This document shows positions 18,545 through 26,669 of a DNA stretch of 64,000 nt, in pieces (position 1 is the first letter of the stretch; each line of letters opens with the position of its first letter). The position numbers and the translations under genes are program-made. The notes beneath the pieces were generated by a model. It made no database searches and was not told the DNA's origin. It was given only the letters and a program-made list of their open reading frames with translations. This DNA comes from Burkholderiales bacterium PBB3 (GTDB lineage Bacteria; Pseudomonadota; Gammaproteobacteria; Burkholderiales; Burkholderiaceae_C). The stretch is from NCBI GenBank assembly GCA_002256115.1, contig NKIK01000005.1:1-64000 (forward strand), read 5' to 3'.

Positions 18545-19349
18545 GCTGACTGACCGTAAACCTGCGGCCAAGCCGCTTGCAAAACGCGCAGCTTCCGCCC
18601 AGCCAAGACTGCGCGTACTGGCCGGACCCAACGGCTCCGGCAAAAGCACCATCCAGCGAGAACTCAAACCCGAGTGGATTGGCGTCTTCGTCAACGCTGA
18701 CGAAATCGAAAGCGAACTAAAAACATCTGGTGGCAAGCTCAGCTTGGCCAACTTGGGCATTACAGACAAACCCGCCGCCGTCTTGGGTCGGCTGGAACTT
18801 CATATCAAGAACTCCAAGTTCGCCCAGAAGCTGGGGTTGCATTCGCTGCTGGGGCGCATGGCAGTTGATCGTTTGTTGGTACTGGATGTGCCGGGCCCCT
18901 ATAACTCGTATCTTGCCTCCGTGTTGGCCGACGCCATACGCCGCGAGCTACTGCAAGAAGGCAAGACCTTCACGTTTGAGACGGTCATGTCTTCACGGGA
19001 CAAGGTGGATTTCATGCGGGAGGCCAGGGATAGAGGCTATCGCGTCTATCTGTACTTTGTGGCTACGGACGATCCAGACATCAACCTAGACCGCGTACAG
19101 CGCCGCGTGTTGCAGGGTGGCCACCCCGTGCCTGAAGACAAGGTCCGCAAACGCTACCGTGAATCCATTGACTTGATGACCGAAGCCAGTAGCGTTGCCC
19201 ACCGCAGCTACATTTTTGACAACTCGGGTTCGAAGCACAAACTGCTGGTCGAAGTCAAAGAACTGGCCAATGAAGTCTCCATCACACTGCACACCAGTCG
19301 CCTGAATCCTTGGTTTGTTGAAACAGAACTCTGGCGCTCTTTCGCCTGA
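18534..19349 (+). CDS. Zeta-toxin-like P-loop kinase
   Basis: A 271-residue P-loop protein. Walker A is at residues 31-39 (GPNGSGKST), followed by VNADEIE, where zeta/PezT-type kinases bind substrate. FTFETVMSS and the RVYLYFVATDDPDINLDRV segment with the following Arg-rich RRVLQGGHPVPEDKVRKRY lid are typical of the zeta toxin/UDP-GlcNAc kinase-like family. A central stretch (about residues 85-130, including LLGRMAVDRLLVLDVPGPYNS) is unusual and looks like an insertion. GTG start, overlapping the preceding 83-residue gene. It could be a toxin phosphorylating UDP-sugars, or a related small-molecule kinase. Confidence 0.75.
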   Translation: MSSKLTDRKPAAKPLAKRAASAQPRLRVLAGPNGSGKSTIQRELKPEWIGVFVNADEIESELKTSGGKLSLANLGITDKPAAVLGRLELHIKNSKFAQKLGLHSLLGRMAVDRLLVLDVPGPYNSYLASVLADAIRRELLQEGKTFTFETVMSSRDKVDFMREARDRGYRVYLYFVATDDPDINLDRVQRRVLQGGHPVPEDKVRKRYRESIDLMTEASSVAHRSYIFDNSGSKHKLLVEVKELANEVSITLHTSRLNPWFVETELWRSFA

Positions 19350-19452
19350 CGTGACCAAATGGTGATGCCGCTGGGACGCAAGCACCTAGCGGGCCTGCTG
19401 CCTTCGGTCAATGCGCTTTAGTCCTCAGAGGCATTTTTAGGACAGAATTGCA

Positions 19453-19511
19453 AGCCCAATCGGCCGTTCAGGCCGTGGATAGTGCGGGAGCAGCTTCTCT
19501 TTTGATAGCAA
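19453..19511 (+). repeat. Dispersed repeat, copy 5 (intergenic)
   Basis: The most complete copy: CCCAATCGGCCGTTCAGGCC, GTGGATAGTGCGGGAGCAGC, then TTCTCTTTTGATAGCAA. GGCCGTTCAGGCC is itself a short inverted repeat. Confidence 0.9.
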
Positions 19512-19573
19512 CTGTGAGGCAATCAATTAACCCACTTCCGCTTTTAGCTTCAAGGCCAAGTGCGACCCATCGC

Positions 19574-20506
19574 TCACACGGCGCGTACCTTCCACCCCTG
19601 CATTTGCAACTGCACCAGAACGCTGTCTGGCCCGGCCATATGGTAGAAGCCCAGCACAGCCAGGGCTGGCTTGTTGGCACGCAGCATCGTGTCAAAGCGG
19701 GGTACCCAATTGCGATTGCGTCCCAGGACCATGCTGGCGTACATCTGTGGGTATTGCGCCTTGAGCCGCAACACTTCACGCTCTGCAAGCTCAGCGTCGC
19801 CACGTGCCCAGCTGGAGTACATGCGCGCATTGGCCGAGTGGTCAGCCAATATCTGGTCCAGCGTGTAGCTGAGGAACTGCTGGTCTGCTTCGGCGGCCAG
19901 GCCACCCATGTAGACCATCACGTCGTCTTGCGCGGGGAACTCGCTTTGGACAGCCAGGCCCGTCTTTTGCGCCATGGCGGTGAGCACTTTTTCGGCAGAG
20001 CCTGACTCCGGATGACCGAGGTGTGCGTGGTAGGCGTTGTCCAGGGTCAGCGCAGCCAGCCAGGGGCGAAAGGGTGCAAGCTCTTCGGGACGCATCTGCG
20101 CCGCTTGAGCAGCCTGTGCCAGGCGCTGTGCTTCGCCAGTGCTGATGCGTTGGGATAGTGGGGTTTGCGCGTCCATGCCATGGCGCGCGACCAGCTCCCG
20201 CATATTGCCGCGCACAACGCGATTGGTCTCCACCCACAGCGTGGAGCAGTTGGGTAGCAATTGCGCAATGCGGCTGTCATGCCAGGCCTGGGCCTGCGGC
20301 GGCGTGCCACCCAGCACATAGGCCTTGCCACCATGGCCCTCTACAGACCACAAGGACCAATGCGCGGCAGGCGAAGCGGTGGTACACGCAGAAAGCGTTG
20401 TCAGGCTGCCAGCGGCGGCAGCCATGCCTGCCAGCATCAGTTGCCGCCGCGATAGTGTGCCGGTGTGCGCGGGGTTGGCGTGTTGGCTGTGGTGATCGTT
20501 GTTCAT
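19574..20506 (-). CDS. TraB/GumN-family protein (exported, possible lipoprotein)
   Basis: A 310-residue protein. The N-terminus has a twin-arginine-like SRRQLMLAG, a hydrophobic core and a lipobox-like LSAC at about residue 41, so it is probably exported and lipidated. The body fits TraB/GumN: WSVEG..AYVLGGTPPQ (usually GT.H), LWVETNRVVR, LAALTLDNAYHAHLG, YTLDQIL and the late PALAVLGFYHMAGPDSV. These proteins resemble Tiki-type metalloproteases, but bacterial functions are poorly defined. The canonical first His is replaced (GGTPP), so activity is uncertain. Confidence 0.75.
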   Translation of the reverse strand: MNNDHHSQHANPAHTGTLSRRQLMLAGMAAAAGSLTTLSACTTASPAAHWSLWSVEGHGGKAYVLGGTPPQAQAWHDSRIAQLLPNCSTLWVETNRVVRGNMRELVARHGMDAQTPLSQRISTGEAQRLAQAAQAAQMRPEELAPFRPWLAALTLDNAYHAHLGHPESGSAEKVLTAMAQKTGLAVQSEFPAQDDVMVYMGGLAAEADQQFLSYTLDQILADHSANARMYSSWARGDAELAEREVLRLKAQYPQMYASMVLGRNRNWVPRFDTMLRANKPALAVLGFYHMAGPDSVLVQLQMQGWKVRAV

Positions 20507-20550
20507 GGGGTTGCGTTGGCGTGGGTATTAGCGTGGGTATAAGGATTGCG

Positions 20551-20610
20551 AGCCAAATAGGCATTTCAGCCCGTGGATAGTGCGGGAGCAGCTTCTATTT
20601 TTATAGCAAT
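20551..20610 (+). repeat. Dispersed repeat, copy 6 (intergenic)
   Basis: GCCAAATAGGCATTTCAGCC, GTGGATAGTGCGGGAGCAGC, then ATAGCAA. In the spacer between the TraB/GumN gene and the next small exported protein gene. Confidence 0.9.
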
Positions 20611-20617
20611 CAAAGGC

Positions 20618-21043
20618 TCAACGGAGCGAATCTGCTGCGTGAGAGACGGTGTTCAGCGCCAACTGCACGGCGCTAGCGCGCAACTGCACGCCCGACACGT
20701 TGCCGTTGGCCGCCTGCTGGAATTTCACCTCCGCCTTCCCATCTTTGGTAACGAATACGCCTTGTGAAATTGCGACGAGCTCCACGTCAGCGTCGCCAAC
20801 GACATCTGCGAACAGCCGCTGACCCTTGCGCGATACCGTTAAGGTCTTGCCATTTTCCAAAACGTACTGCCCTTGAAATTCGCGCGCCTCGTCGAATGCC
20901 ATCTTGAACGGGCTGTGAATTGAGACCTGTACCGGCGACGGGGCAATAGTCTGTTGATGCGCGCCTGTAACTTGCTGCGCTTGCGCCGCTGTGGCTGCGG
21001 CCGTTGCAATTGCGACGGAAATCAGAGTGATGATTGGTTTCAT
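20618..21043 (-). CDS. Small exported protein of unknown function
   Basis: 141 residues. The ATG at 21043 (MKPIITLISVAIATAAATAA) begins a clear signal peptide ending in AQAQ; a longer frame with TTG further upstream lacks any signal and is not preferred. The mature part has LENGKTLTVSRKGQRLFADV followed by short beta-strand-like segments ending in a motif about a data-like scaffold (FVTKDGKAEVKFQQ). It looks like a small periplasmic beta-rich domain. No family was recognised with confidence. Confidence 0.65.
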   Translation of the reverse strand: MKPIITLISVAIATAAATAAQAQQVTGAHQQTIAPSPVQVSIHSPFKMAFDEAREFQGQYVLENGKTLTVSRKGQRLFADVVGDADVELVAISQGVFVTKDGKAEVKFQQAANGNVSGVQLRASAVQLALNTVSHAADSLR

Positions 21044-21225
21044 AGGATCCCTTTGAATGATGGAGTTGTCCCTAGAGGTACTGAACCCAAACGGGGCTTC
21101 AGTTGCTGTGGGGACACTCAATGTATTTTTAAGGGTGATGGCGCGCCAGCAGGTTCCGATGAATTGCAGATTCGACCGACCTGAATCCCTAAACTGGCGA
21201 TAAGTTTGCAAGCCACGCAGCCCGC

Positions 21226-21257
21226 GCGGCGATCTTGGCGCGCATGCTGGGCATGGC
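21226..21257 (-). repeat. 32-bp exact duplicate of part of the nearby LysR gene (second copy 22498-22529)
   Basis: GCGGCGATCTTGGCGCGCAT plus the next 12 bases are identical at the two sites, in the same orientation. In the LysR gene this stretch encodes AMPSMRAKIAA. The copy here lies downstream of the DUF1398 gene and is probably the remnant of a second LysR gene or of a duplication. Confidence 0.7.
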
Positions 21258-21274
21258 GAGGCGCTCTTGAAGGC

Positions 21275-21670
21275 TCAGCTCGGGAAGCGCTCCACATGCG
21301 TTTCCCCGCAGCGGCCCAGGTAAACCACATGGCGTCCGGCAATCCAAACCGTGTAGCCCACGCAGCCCGCTTGCTGCGATAGCAATTTGAACTCGGGGTA
21401 CATCACCCGCCCCTGCTGCGCGCCAAGGATGGCTGCGCGCACGGCGTCGCCATCAAAGGCGTCGGCAATGCCATTCTGCGGGCGCTCAAAAGCGAAATCA
21501 GCGGTGGTGCCGTCAGGCAGGTAATAGGTGGTGCGGCCTGAGCGATAGTCGACGTGGTACGACTCCACCCCGGCGCCCACGAGCTGGCCGATCACTTGGC
21601 CGAAGTGGATGGAGCCCTGGTTGGATGCTTCAAAGGTGGCCTGGATGGTGGCGCGCGTGCTGTCGTTCAT
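21275..21670 (-). CDS. DUF1398-family protein
   Basis: A 131-residue cytosolic protein. The pattern VIGQLVGAGVESYHVDYRSG..TYYLPDG, the FAFERP segment and the C-terminal WIAGRHVVYLGRCGETHVE match DUF1398 (YbcV-like) proteins. No catalytic role is known. It lies downstream of a MarR gene in the same direction (43 bases between), so it may be co-regulated. Confidence 0.75.
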   Translation of the reverse strand: MNDSTRATIQATFEASNQGSIHFGQVIGQLVGAGVESYHVDYRSGRTTYYLPDGTTADFAFERPQNGIADAFDGDAVRAAILGAQQGRVMYPEFKLLSQQAGCVGYTVWIAGRHVVYLGRCGETHVERFPS

Positions 21671-21713
21671 GGTGTGCTTTCTGGTTGAGGTTGGTAGAGG
21701 GTGGCCCGTTGCA

Positions 21714-22184
21714 TCAGGCGGTTGGGATTTCTTTGAGCTGATGGTGAAGAACCAAGGCCTGCATGGCCTGGGTGAGGGCCTGGCGCTCTGCGGCGGGCAG
21801 GTGGCCGAAGAAGTGCTCTTCGTTGGTGTCGGCCAACGCGGCGAGCTTGGGTACCAGGGCTTTGCCCGCTGCCGTCAGCGCCAGGCACTGCTCGCGGGCG
21901 CGCCCTTCAGCGAGTTGCCGCTCGGCCAACCCTTTTTCTTCCAGTCGGGTGATCACTTTGGAGGCCGCCCCCTTGGTCATCCCCAAAGCAAGGATCAGCT
22001 CTGCATGCGTAGTCTCGTCTTGTGACCACAGCGTACGCAGCGCCACCCATTCGGTGACGGTGACGCCTTTTTCTTCCAGCAGCTGCTGGAAGCGGATCGA
22101 CACATGGTTGGAGACAAAGCGCAGCCAGAAGCCCAGATGGGCTTCCAGCGGCGAAGGCGGTTTTTTTGGTTTGCGGGTTGCCAT
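21714..22184 (-). CDS. MarR-family transcriptional regulator
   Basis: 156 residues. Winged helix-turn-helix at about residues 45-110: VTVTEWVALRTLWSQDETTHAELILALGMTKGAASKVITRLEEKGL, with the MarR wing RAREQCLALTAAG following. Autoregulation is likely, since repeated TTGGAAAC elements lie directly upstream of the ATG. Target genes may include the downstream DUF1398 gene. Confidence 0.88.
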   Translation of the reverse strand: MATRKPKKPPSPLEAHLGFWLRFVSNHVSIRFQQLLEEKGVTVTEWVALRTLWSQDETTHAELILALGMTKGAASKVITRLEEKGLAERQLAEGRAREQCLALTAAGKALVPKLAALADTNEEHFFGHLPAAERQALTQAMQALVLHHQLKEIPTA

Positions 22185-22190
22185 AGGTAT

Positions 22191-22227
22191 CCTTGGAAAC
22201 TAGAGCTATTTTAGTTTCCTTGGAAAC
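22191..22227. promoter_or_regulatory. Candidate MarR operator
   Basis: GGAAACTA (22195-22202) and TAGTTTCC (22212-22219) are perfect inverted repeats. CCTTGGAAAC also occurs as a direct repeat at 22191-22200 and 22218-22227. They start 7 bases upstream of the marR ATG. Confidence 0.65.
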
Positions 22228-22277
22228 CAATGTCAATACATTGGCAATCGCTTTTGCAATGCGTTCGCGGGGGCTGA

Positions 22278-23195
22278 TTAGTAGTTGTGGTGCAGCAGCG
22301 GCGGCACCAGCCGCGGATCGCGCAGCTTCTCTACCCACCACTGCAACGCAGGCCCGGCACGGTGCGAATGCCAGCCGACAAACAGCAGATTCGGCTCGCG
22401 CGGGTCTTGCGTTTCTAGGGCCACCAGTGTGCCCTGCTTCAAATGCTGTCGCACTTTTTCCAAAGGCAGCCAGCCCACGCCCAGGCCTGCCACCTGAGCG
22501 GCGATCTTGGCGCGCATGCTGGGCATGGCAAGCCGCTCCTGGTGCGTCTGCACGCCGTAGCTGCGAGCCACCGCCAGGCGCGAGGTATCCGCCACCACCA
22601 CCGAGCGGTGCGCGGCAATCGCTTCGGTCGACAGCGCTTGCCCCTTCTTGGCAGCGCGCGCCAGCGGGTGCCGTGGCGATACTGCAAACACCCATTCCAA
22701 CTGCGCCAACTCAAACCATTGCAGATGCGCCATCGCCGGGGGCTCGTTGGTGGCGGCCACCACCAAGTCAGCACGCTGGTCTAGCAGCGCCTCCCAGGTG
22801 CCGCCCAGCACCTCGTGGGCAAAGCGCAGGCGCACGCCGCTGTTGAGCGCATCAAAATCGGCCACCAGCGGTAGCAGTGCCTCGATGTTTGCCAGCTCGT
22901 CGGTCACGATGCGCAGCTCCGACTCCCAGCCGCGCGCCACTTGCTTGACGCGCTCGGTCAGGCGCCGCGCCTGGGCGTGCAGCTGAGCGCCTTGCTCAAC
23001 CAGCAGCAGGCCGGCGGGCGTCAGCGCAATGCGGTAACCCGCGCGGTCGAACAGCAGCGCATCCAGCCGCTCTTCCAACTGGCGTGCGGCATACGACACG
23101 GTAGACGCGGCCTTGCCCAGGCGCTCGGCGGCGCGCGACAGGCTGCCGGTGGCACGTACCGCTTCCAGTAGCTGTAAATCGTCCAGACTCAACAT
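22278..23195 (-). CDS. LysR-family transcriptional regulator (controls divergent SDR gene?)
   Basis: 305 residues. The N-terminal helix-turn-helix (LDDLQLLEAVRATGSLSRAA, then RLGKAASTVSYAARQLEERL) is of the LysR type, and the effector domain is about residues 90-295. It is divergent from a short-chain dehydrogenase gene, 139 bases apart, the usual LysR arrangement. A short palindrome TCGTACGA lies at 23207-23214, just upstream of the start. Confidence 0.9.
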   Translation of the reverse strand: MLSLDDLQLLEAVRATGSLSRAAERLGKAASTVSYAARQLEERLDALLFDRAGYRIALTPAGLLLVEQGAQLHAQARRLTERVKQVARGWESELRIVTDELANIEALLPLVADFDALNSGVRLRFAHEVLGGTWEALLDQRADLVVAATNEPPAMAHLQWFELAQLEWVFAVSPRHPLARAAKKGQALSTEAIAAHRSVVVADTSRLAVARSYGVQTHQERLAMPSMRAKIAAQVAGLGVGWLPLEKVRQHLKQGTLVALETQDPREPNLLFVGWHSHRAGPALQWWVEKLRDPRLVPPLLHHNY

Positions 23196-23334
23196 ATTCG
23201 ATAGTTTCGTACGAGTTCATCGGAATTATGGCGCCTGTAGCGCCGCCATTCGCAAGACACTTGCTTCATCAGCCCTGAAGTGTGGTTGAAGACCCCGTAA
23301 GACATCATCAACGAAACAACCGAAGGAATTAATC

Positions 23335-24084
23335 ATGAACCGCTTTTTGGACAAGAACATTTTGGTCACCGGTGGCAGCAGTGGCATCGGCGCCGCAGCC
23401 GCTATCGCCTTTGCCCGCGAAGGCGCCCGTGTGGCGATTACTGGCCGTGACGCTGAAGGCCTGGCCCGGGTCAAGGCCGAGTTGGGTCCGAACGCGCTGG
23501 CCCTGGTCAGCGAAGCTGGCGATGTGTCAGCCCAGACCGCGCTGGTCGCAACGCTGCAAGCGCAGATGGGCGTGATCGACGGCGTGTTCATCAATGCTGG
23601 CGTGGCCAAGTTTGGCCCGCTGGCGCAGATTGACGAAGCACTGTGGGACAGCAGCTTTGACACCAATGTCAAAGGCCCCTACTTCCTGATCCAGCGCCTG
23701 GCTGCGCTGATGACGCGTGGCGGCTCCATCGTGCTGAACGGCTCGATCAATGCCCACATCGGCATGCCCAACTCCAGCGTCTACGCCGCCAGCAAGGCCG
23801 CGCTGATTTCGCTGGCCAAGACCTTGTCAGCCGAGCTGTTGCCACAAGGCGTGCGCGTGAACGTGGTGAGCCCCGGCCCGGTGACCACGCCGCTGTACGG
23901 CAAGTTGGGCCTAGCGCCTGACCAGTTGCAGGCGATGGCTGCCAGTATCCAAACGCAGATTCCGCTGGGCCGCTTCGGTACACCCGAAGAAATCGCCGCC
24001 ACGGTGTTGCATCTGGTGTCCAAGGAGTCTGGCTTCATCGTCGGCACCGAGATCATTGCCGACGGCGGCATGAGTCAGATGTAA
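23335..24084 (+). CDS. Short-chain dehydrogenase/reductase
   Basis: 249 residues, classical SDR. Cofactor loop TGGSSGIGAAAA (about residue 12), NAGVAKFGP (NAG motif), catalytic Ser in LNGSINAHIG, and Tyr/Lys in YAASKAA (about 154-158). RDAEG after the second strand (GRDAEG) suggests NADP preference. C-terminal FIVGTEIIADGGMSQM is typical. GAAGGAATT precedes the ATG. The substrate is unknown; control by the divergent LysR protein is probable. Confidence 0.92.
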   Translation: MNRFLDKNILVTGGSSGIGAAAAIAFAREGARVAITGRDAEGLARVKAELGPNALALVSEAGDVSAQTALVATLQAQMGVIDGVFINAGVAKFGPLAQIDEALWDSSFDTNVKGPYFLIQRLAALMTRGGSIVLNGSINAHIGMPNSSVYAASKAALISLAKTLSAELLPQGVRVNVVSPGPVTTPLYGKLGLAPDQLQAMAASIQTQIPLGRFGTPEEIAATVLHLVSKESGFIVGTEIIADGGMSQM

Positions 24085-24097
24085 ATCGTGCTTGCGC

Positions 24098-24694
24098 TCA
24101 AGCCTCCCGCAGCTCCGTCTTGCGCTCAATGATGCGCGAGACCAGGCCGTACGTCACGGCATCCTCGGCAGACAGCCAATGGTCGCGCTCGATATCAACC
24201 AGCACTTCCTCCAGCGGCTTGCCGGTCTCGCGCGCGATGGTGCGGGCGATGCGCTCGCGGGCCTTGACCATTTCGCGAGCCTGGATGGCGATGTCGCTGG
24301 CCATGCCGCCTGCGCCGCCGCTGGGTTGGTGGATCAGGAAGCGCGTGTTGGGTGTGCAGTAGCGCCGCTCGCGGGGCACGGACAAATACAGATGCGTGGC
24401 GGCGCTGCCGACCCAGCCGGTGCCGACCATGTTCACCGGCGCGGCAATGAAGCGCACGATGTCGTGGATGGCGTCGCCAGACTCCAGGTGGCCGCCCGGC
24501 GAGCTGACCAGGATGTCAATCGGCTCGGCGCTTTCTGCGTCCAGCGCGATTAGGCGGCGCGTGACGTCGGCGGCCATCACATCGTTGACCGTGCCGAAGA
24601 CCAGCAGGGTGCGGGATTTGAAGGCTTTTTCCTCCAGATAGGAGGTGCGCGGCTCGGTGGCGCTGGATGGTGGGGTGGTGTTGGGGGTTTCCAT
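24098..24694 (-). CDS. ClpP-like serine protease paralogue
   Basis: 198 residues from the ATG at 24694 (METPNTT); the longer frame upstream is Arg/Pro-rich and not credible. ClpP fold with ILVSSPGGHLESGDAIHDIV, candidate catalytic Ser97 in GWVGSAATHL, His122 in FLIHQPSGG and Asp171 in ERDHWLSAEDA. The Ser motif departs from the normal GxAASM, and no clpX lies beside it, so this is an accessory ClpP rather than the housekeeping enzyme. It probably forms a cytosolic barrel. Confidence 0.83.
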   Translation of the reverse strand: METPNTTPPSSATEPRTSYLEEKAFKSRTLLVFGTVNDVMAADVTRRLIALDAESAEPIDILVSSPGGHLESGDAIHDIVRFIAAPVNMVGTGWVGSAATHLYLSVPRERRYCTPNTRFLIHQPSGGAGGMASDIAIQAREMVKARERIARTIARETGKPLEEVLVDIERDHWLSAEDAVTYGLVSRIIERKTELREA

Positions 24695-24786
24695 CGTGTG
24701 AAGTCCTGGTTGTTGAACTGCCATGACGAACGAGACACCACTTTCGTGACATCCGGGATGTAAAAGCTTTGTGGCATGCTGCGCGG

Positions 24787-25578
24787 ATGTACGACGAACG
24801 CACCTTGAACCTACTCGAATCTGACCGCCGCCACCTGGTGCGCGCAGCCTCCCGCCTGCTGGGCCCTGCAGACGCGGAGGATGCGGTGCAAGACGCCTAT
24901 GTCCGCGCGCTGGAGGCCGATGCGCTGGCATTGAACTCCACCCAGGCCTGGCTGCTCACCGTGGTGCGCAATCTGGCGATTGACCGCCTGCGGCGGCGCA
25001 ACTGGATGCAGCACTGGTTGGACATGACCGCTGACGACACAGAACAGGCTTCGCCCTCTGCAGAGATAGATGCTGCGTTGGCGCAAGAAGCCGCCCTCGC
25101 CTTGCAGCTGCTAGCAGCCCACCTGACGCCAGCCGATGGCGCGGCCGTGCTGTTGCATGAGGTGTTTGAGGCAAGCCATGCGGAGATCGCAGAGGCCAGC
25201 GGCAAGACTGAAGCCAGCAGCCGACAACAATTGCGGCGCGCACTACTGCGGCTACGGCAGGCAGGCACCCGGACCGACACTGAACTGGAACCGCCCGAGG
25301 ACACCGTCTTTCGCCTGTACCTACAGTCACTGCAGTTGCGCGATCCGCAAACGCTGTGGGCCATGCTCAGACACCCGCCGATCAGTGCAGCCCTGACCTC
25401 CGGTCGGGCTGAGCCCTTCGACAAACTAAGGGCGAACGGTATTGGCGCAAATGTCACCTGCGGCGTGATACAGGTGGGCGGTCAACTGGGCCTGGTGCTC
25501 ACGCTGGATGGCGTCAGGCTGTGCGTGGTGCCGCTGGGTGTGCGGCACGATTGCGATCTGGAGGCGCTGCAGCGGTAA
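24787..25578 (+). CDS. ECF-type RNA polymerase sigma factor with C-terminal extension
   Basis: 263 residues from ATG 24787. Sigma region 2 is visible (LLGPADAEDAVQDAYVRALEA, WLLTVVRNLAIDRLRRRNW) and region 4 (DGAAVLLHEVFEASHAEIAE, then SRQQLRRALLRLR). The C-terminal 100 residues (about 165-263) form a SnoaL/SigJ-like extension. Within it, residues about 208-218 (AEPFDKLRANG) are encoded by a copy of a common proteobacterial repeat, probably altering this domain. No anti-sigma gene lies beside it. An ATG six codons upstream is also possible. Confidence 0.85.
   Translation: MYDERTLNLLESDRRHLVRAASRLLGPADAEDAVQDAYVRALEADALALNSTQAWLLTVVRNLAIDRLRRRNWMQHWLDMTADDTEQASPSAEIDAALAQEAALALQLLAAHLTPADGAAVLLHEVFEASHAEIAEASGKTEASSRQQLRRALLRLRQAGTRTDTELEPPEDTVFRLYLQSLQLRDPQTLWAMLRHPPISAALTSGRAEPFDKLRANGIGANVTCGVIQVGGQLGLVLTLDGVRLCVVPLGVRHDCDLEALQR
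25408..25440. repeat. FDKLRA-type dispersed repeat inside the sigma factor gene
   Basis: GCTGAGCCCTTCGACAAACT and the following AAGGGCGAACGGT match the palindromic repeat widely seen in proteobacteria (CTGAGC...GCTCAG arms, here with two changes). It reads AEPFDKLRANG in the gene frame and FALSLSKGSA on the other strand. Confidence 0.75.
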
Positions 25579-25590
25579 CGCCAATCCGGC

Positions 25591-26232
25591 TCAATCTGCC
25601 GCCGCAAAGTGCGCCATCTGGTCTGCGTGCGCCTTAACAAAAGCCGGCCGGGCCGTGGCTCGGGCGACATAGGCACTACAGGCGGGAAAGGCGGCCAGCC
25701 CGTCAAACCGATGGACCAAGCGCAGCACATCCGCCATCAGTATGTCTGCGACAGAGAACGCACCAGCTAACCATTCGCGTTGTGCCAGCACCGATTCCAG
25801 GTGCTTGAGGCGATGCCCCTTCAGAAAATCGTCAAACATCCTCCAAACCGACGTGTCATGGGCCTCGCCGGTGAAGTTCAACAGCGACCAGGGCAGGCTG
25901 GCCATCTCGACTGAATTCAAGCCCGCGAACAGCCATTCGATCACCTCGCTTCGGGCTTTTGCATCGGTGGGCATTAACTTCTCACTAAGGCCACCCAGAT
26001 GCAGCAGGATCGCGCCGCTCTCGAATATCGAGATATCGCCATCGGTCAGCCACGGCACCTGGCCGAAGGGCTGGTGCGAGAAATGCGCTGCGCCGCGATC
26101 ACGAAACGGCGCGCTCGCTACGCGGTAGGGCAAACCGGCCTCCTCCAAGGCCCAACGCACCCGTATGTCGCGCACATAGCCGCGCGGCGATTCGGGAACC
26201 CAATCGAAGGTGGTGAGAGTCAGGTCGCTCAT
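25591..26232 (-). CDS. Glutathione S-transferase family protein
   Basis: 213 residues from ATG 26232. The N-terminal thioredoxin-like domain has RVRWALEEAGLPY, PFGQVPWLTDGDISIFESGAI (cis-Pro and the ESxAI glutathione-binding motif). The C-terminal helical domain includes FSVADILMADVLRLVHRFDG. No obvious catalytic Ser/Tyr is placed with certainty. Its start overlaps the upstream SRPBCC gene end, in an ArsR-SRPBCC-GST run, a common arrangement. Confidence 0.88.
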   Translation of the reverse strand: MSDLTLTTFDWVPESPRGYVRDIRVRWALEEAGLPYRVASAPFRDRGAAHFSHQPFGQVPWLTDGDISIFESGAILLHLGGLSEKLMPTDAKARSEVIEWLFAGLNSVEMASLPWSLLNFTGEAHDTSVWRMFDDFLKGHRLKHLESVLAQREWLAGAFSVADILMADVLRLVHRFDGLAAFPACSAYVARATARPAFVKAHADQMAHFAAAD

Positions 26233-26669
26233 TCGGTAGTCTCCAAAAAATTCTGCAATTTGCCGAACCAGCCGCCCCAACCCTGTTCGTGGCTGCTGCG
26301 TGCTTCGTCAGGCAGTTGCTCGTGGATCAGTGTCAATTCGGTGCCGCCGTCTAAGGGCTTCAGTAAAAACGTCACAAGCGATTCGCGCTCGGGCATTCCG
26401 GTCCATTCCCAGGTGAACACCAGCTTTTTCTCAGGGATCACTTCACGGTAGACCCCGGTGGGGTTGTATTCATTGCCGTCCAGCAAGCGGAAAACGACGC
26501 TGAAGCGGCCGCCCGGTCGCACGTCGGCCTCGGCGCGCAGCGTAGGCCCGGCATCCGGCCCCCACCAGCGCAGCATCAGCTTGGGATCGGTGAGCGCGGC
26601 GTAGACCTTGGCGGGCGTGGCTTTGATCGTGCGCACCATGGTCAGGCTGGGCAATTGGTGGATCATCAT
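26229..26669 (-). CDS. SRPBCC (AHSA1-like) domain protein
   Basis: 146 residues from ATG 26669, chosen because it overlaps the ArsR stop as ATGA. START-like fold: TMVRTIKATPAKVYAALTDP, RWWGPDAGPT, GGRFSVVFR, VFTWEWTG and the C-terminal EQGWGGWFGKLQNFL. This family is frequently paired with ArsR regulators. It binds an unknown hydrophobic ligand. The GST gene follows with a 4-base overlap. Confidence 0.85.
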   Translation of the reverse strand: MMIHQLPSLTMVRTIKATPAKVYAALTDPKLMLRWWGPDAGPTLRAEADVRPGGRFSVVFRLLDGNEYNPTGVYREVIPEKKLVFTWEWTGMPERESLVTFLLKPLDGGTELTLIHEQLPDEARSSHEQGWGGWFGKLQNFLETTE

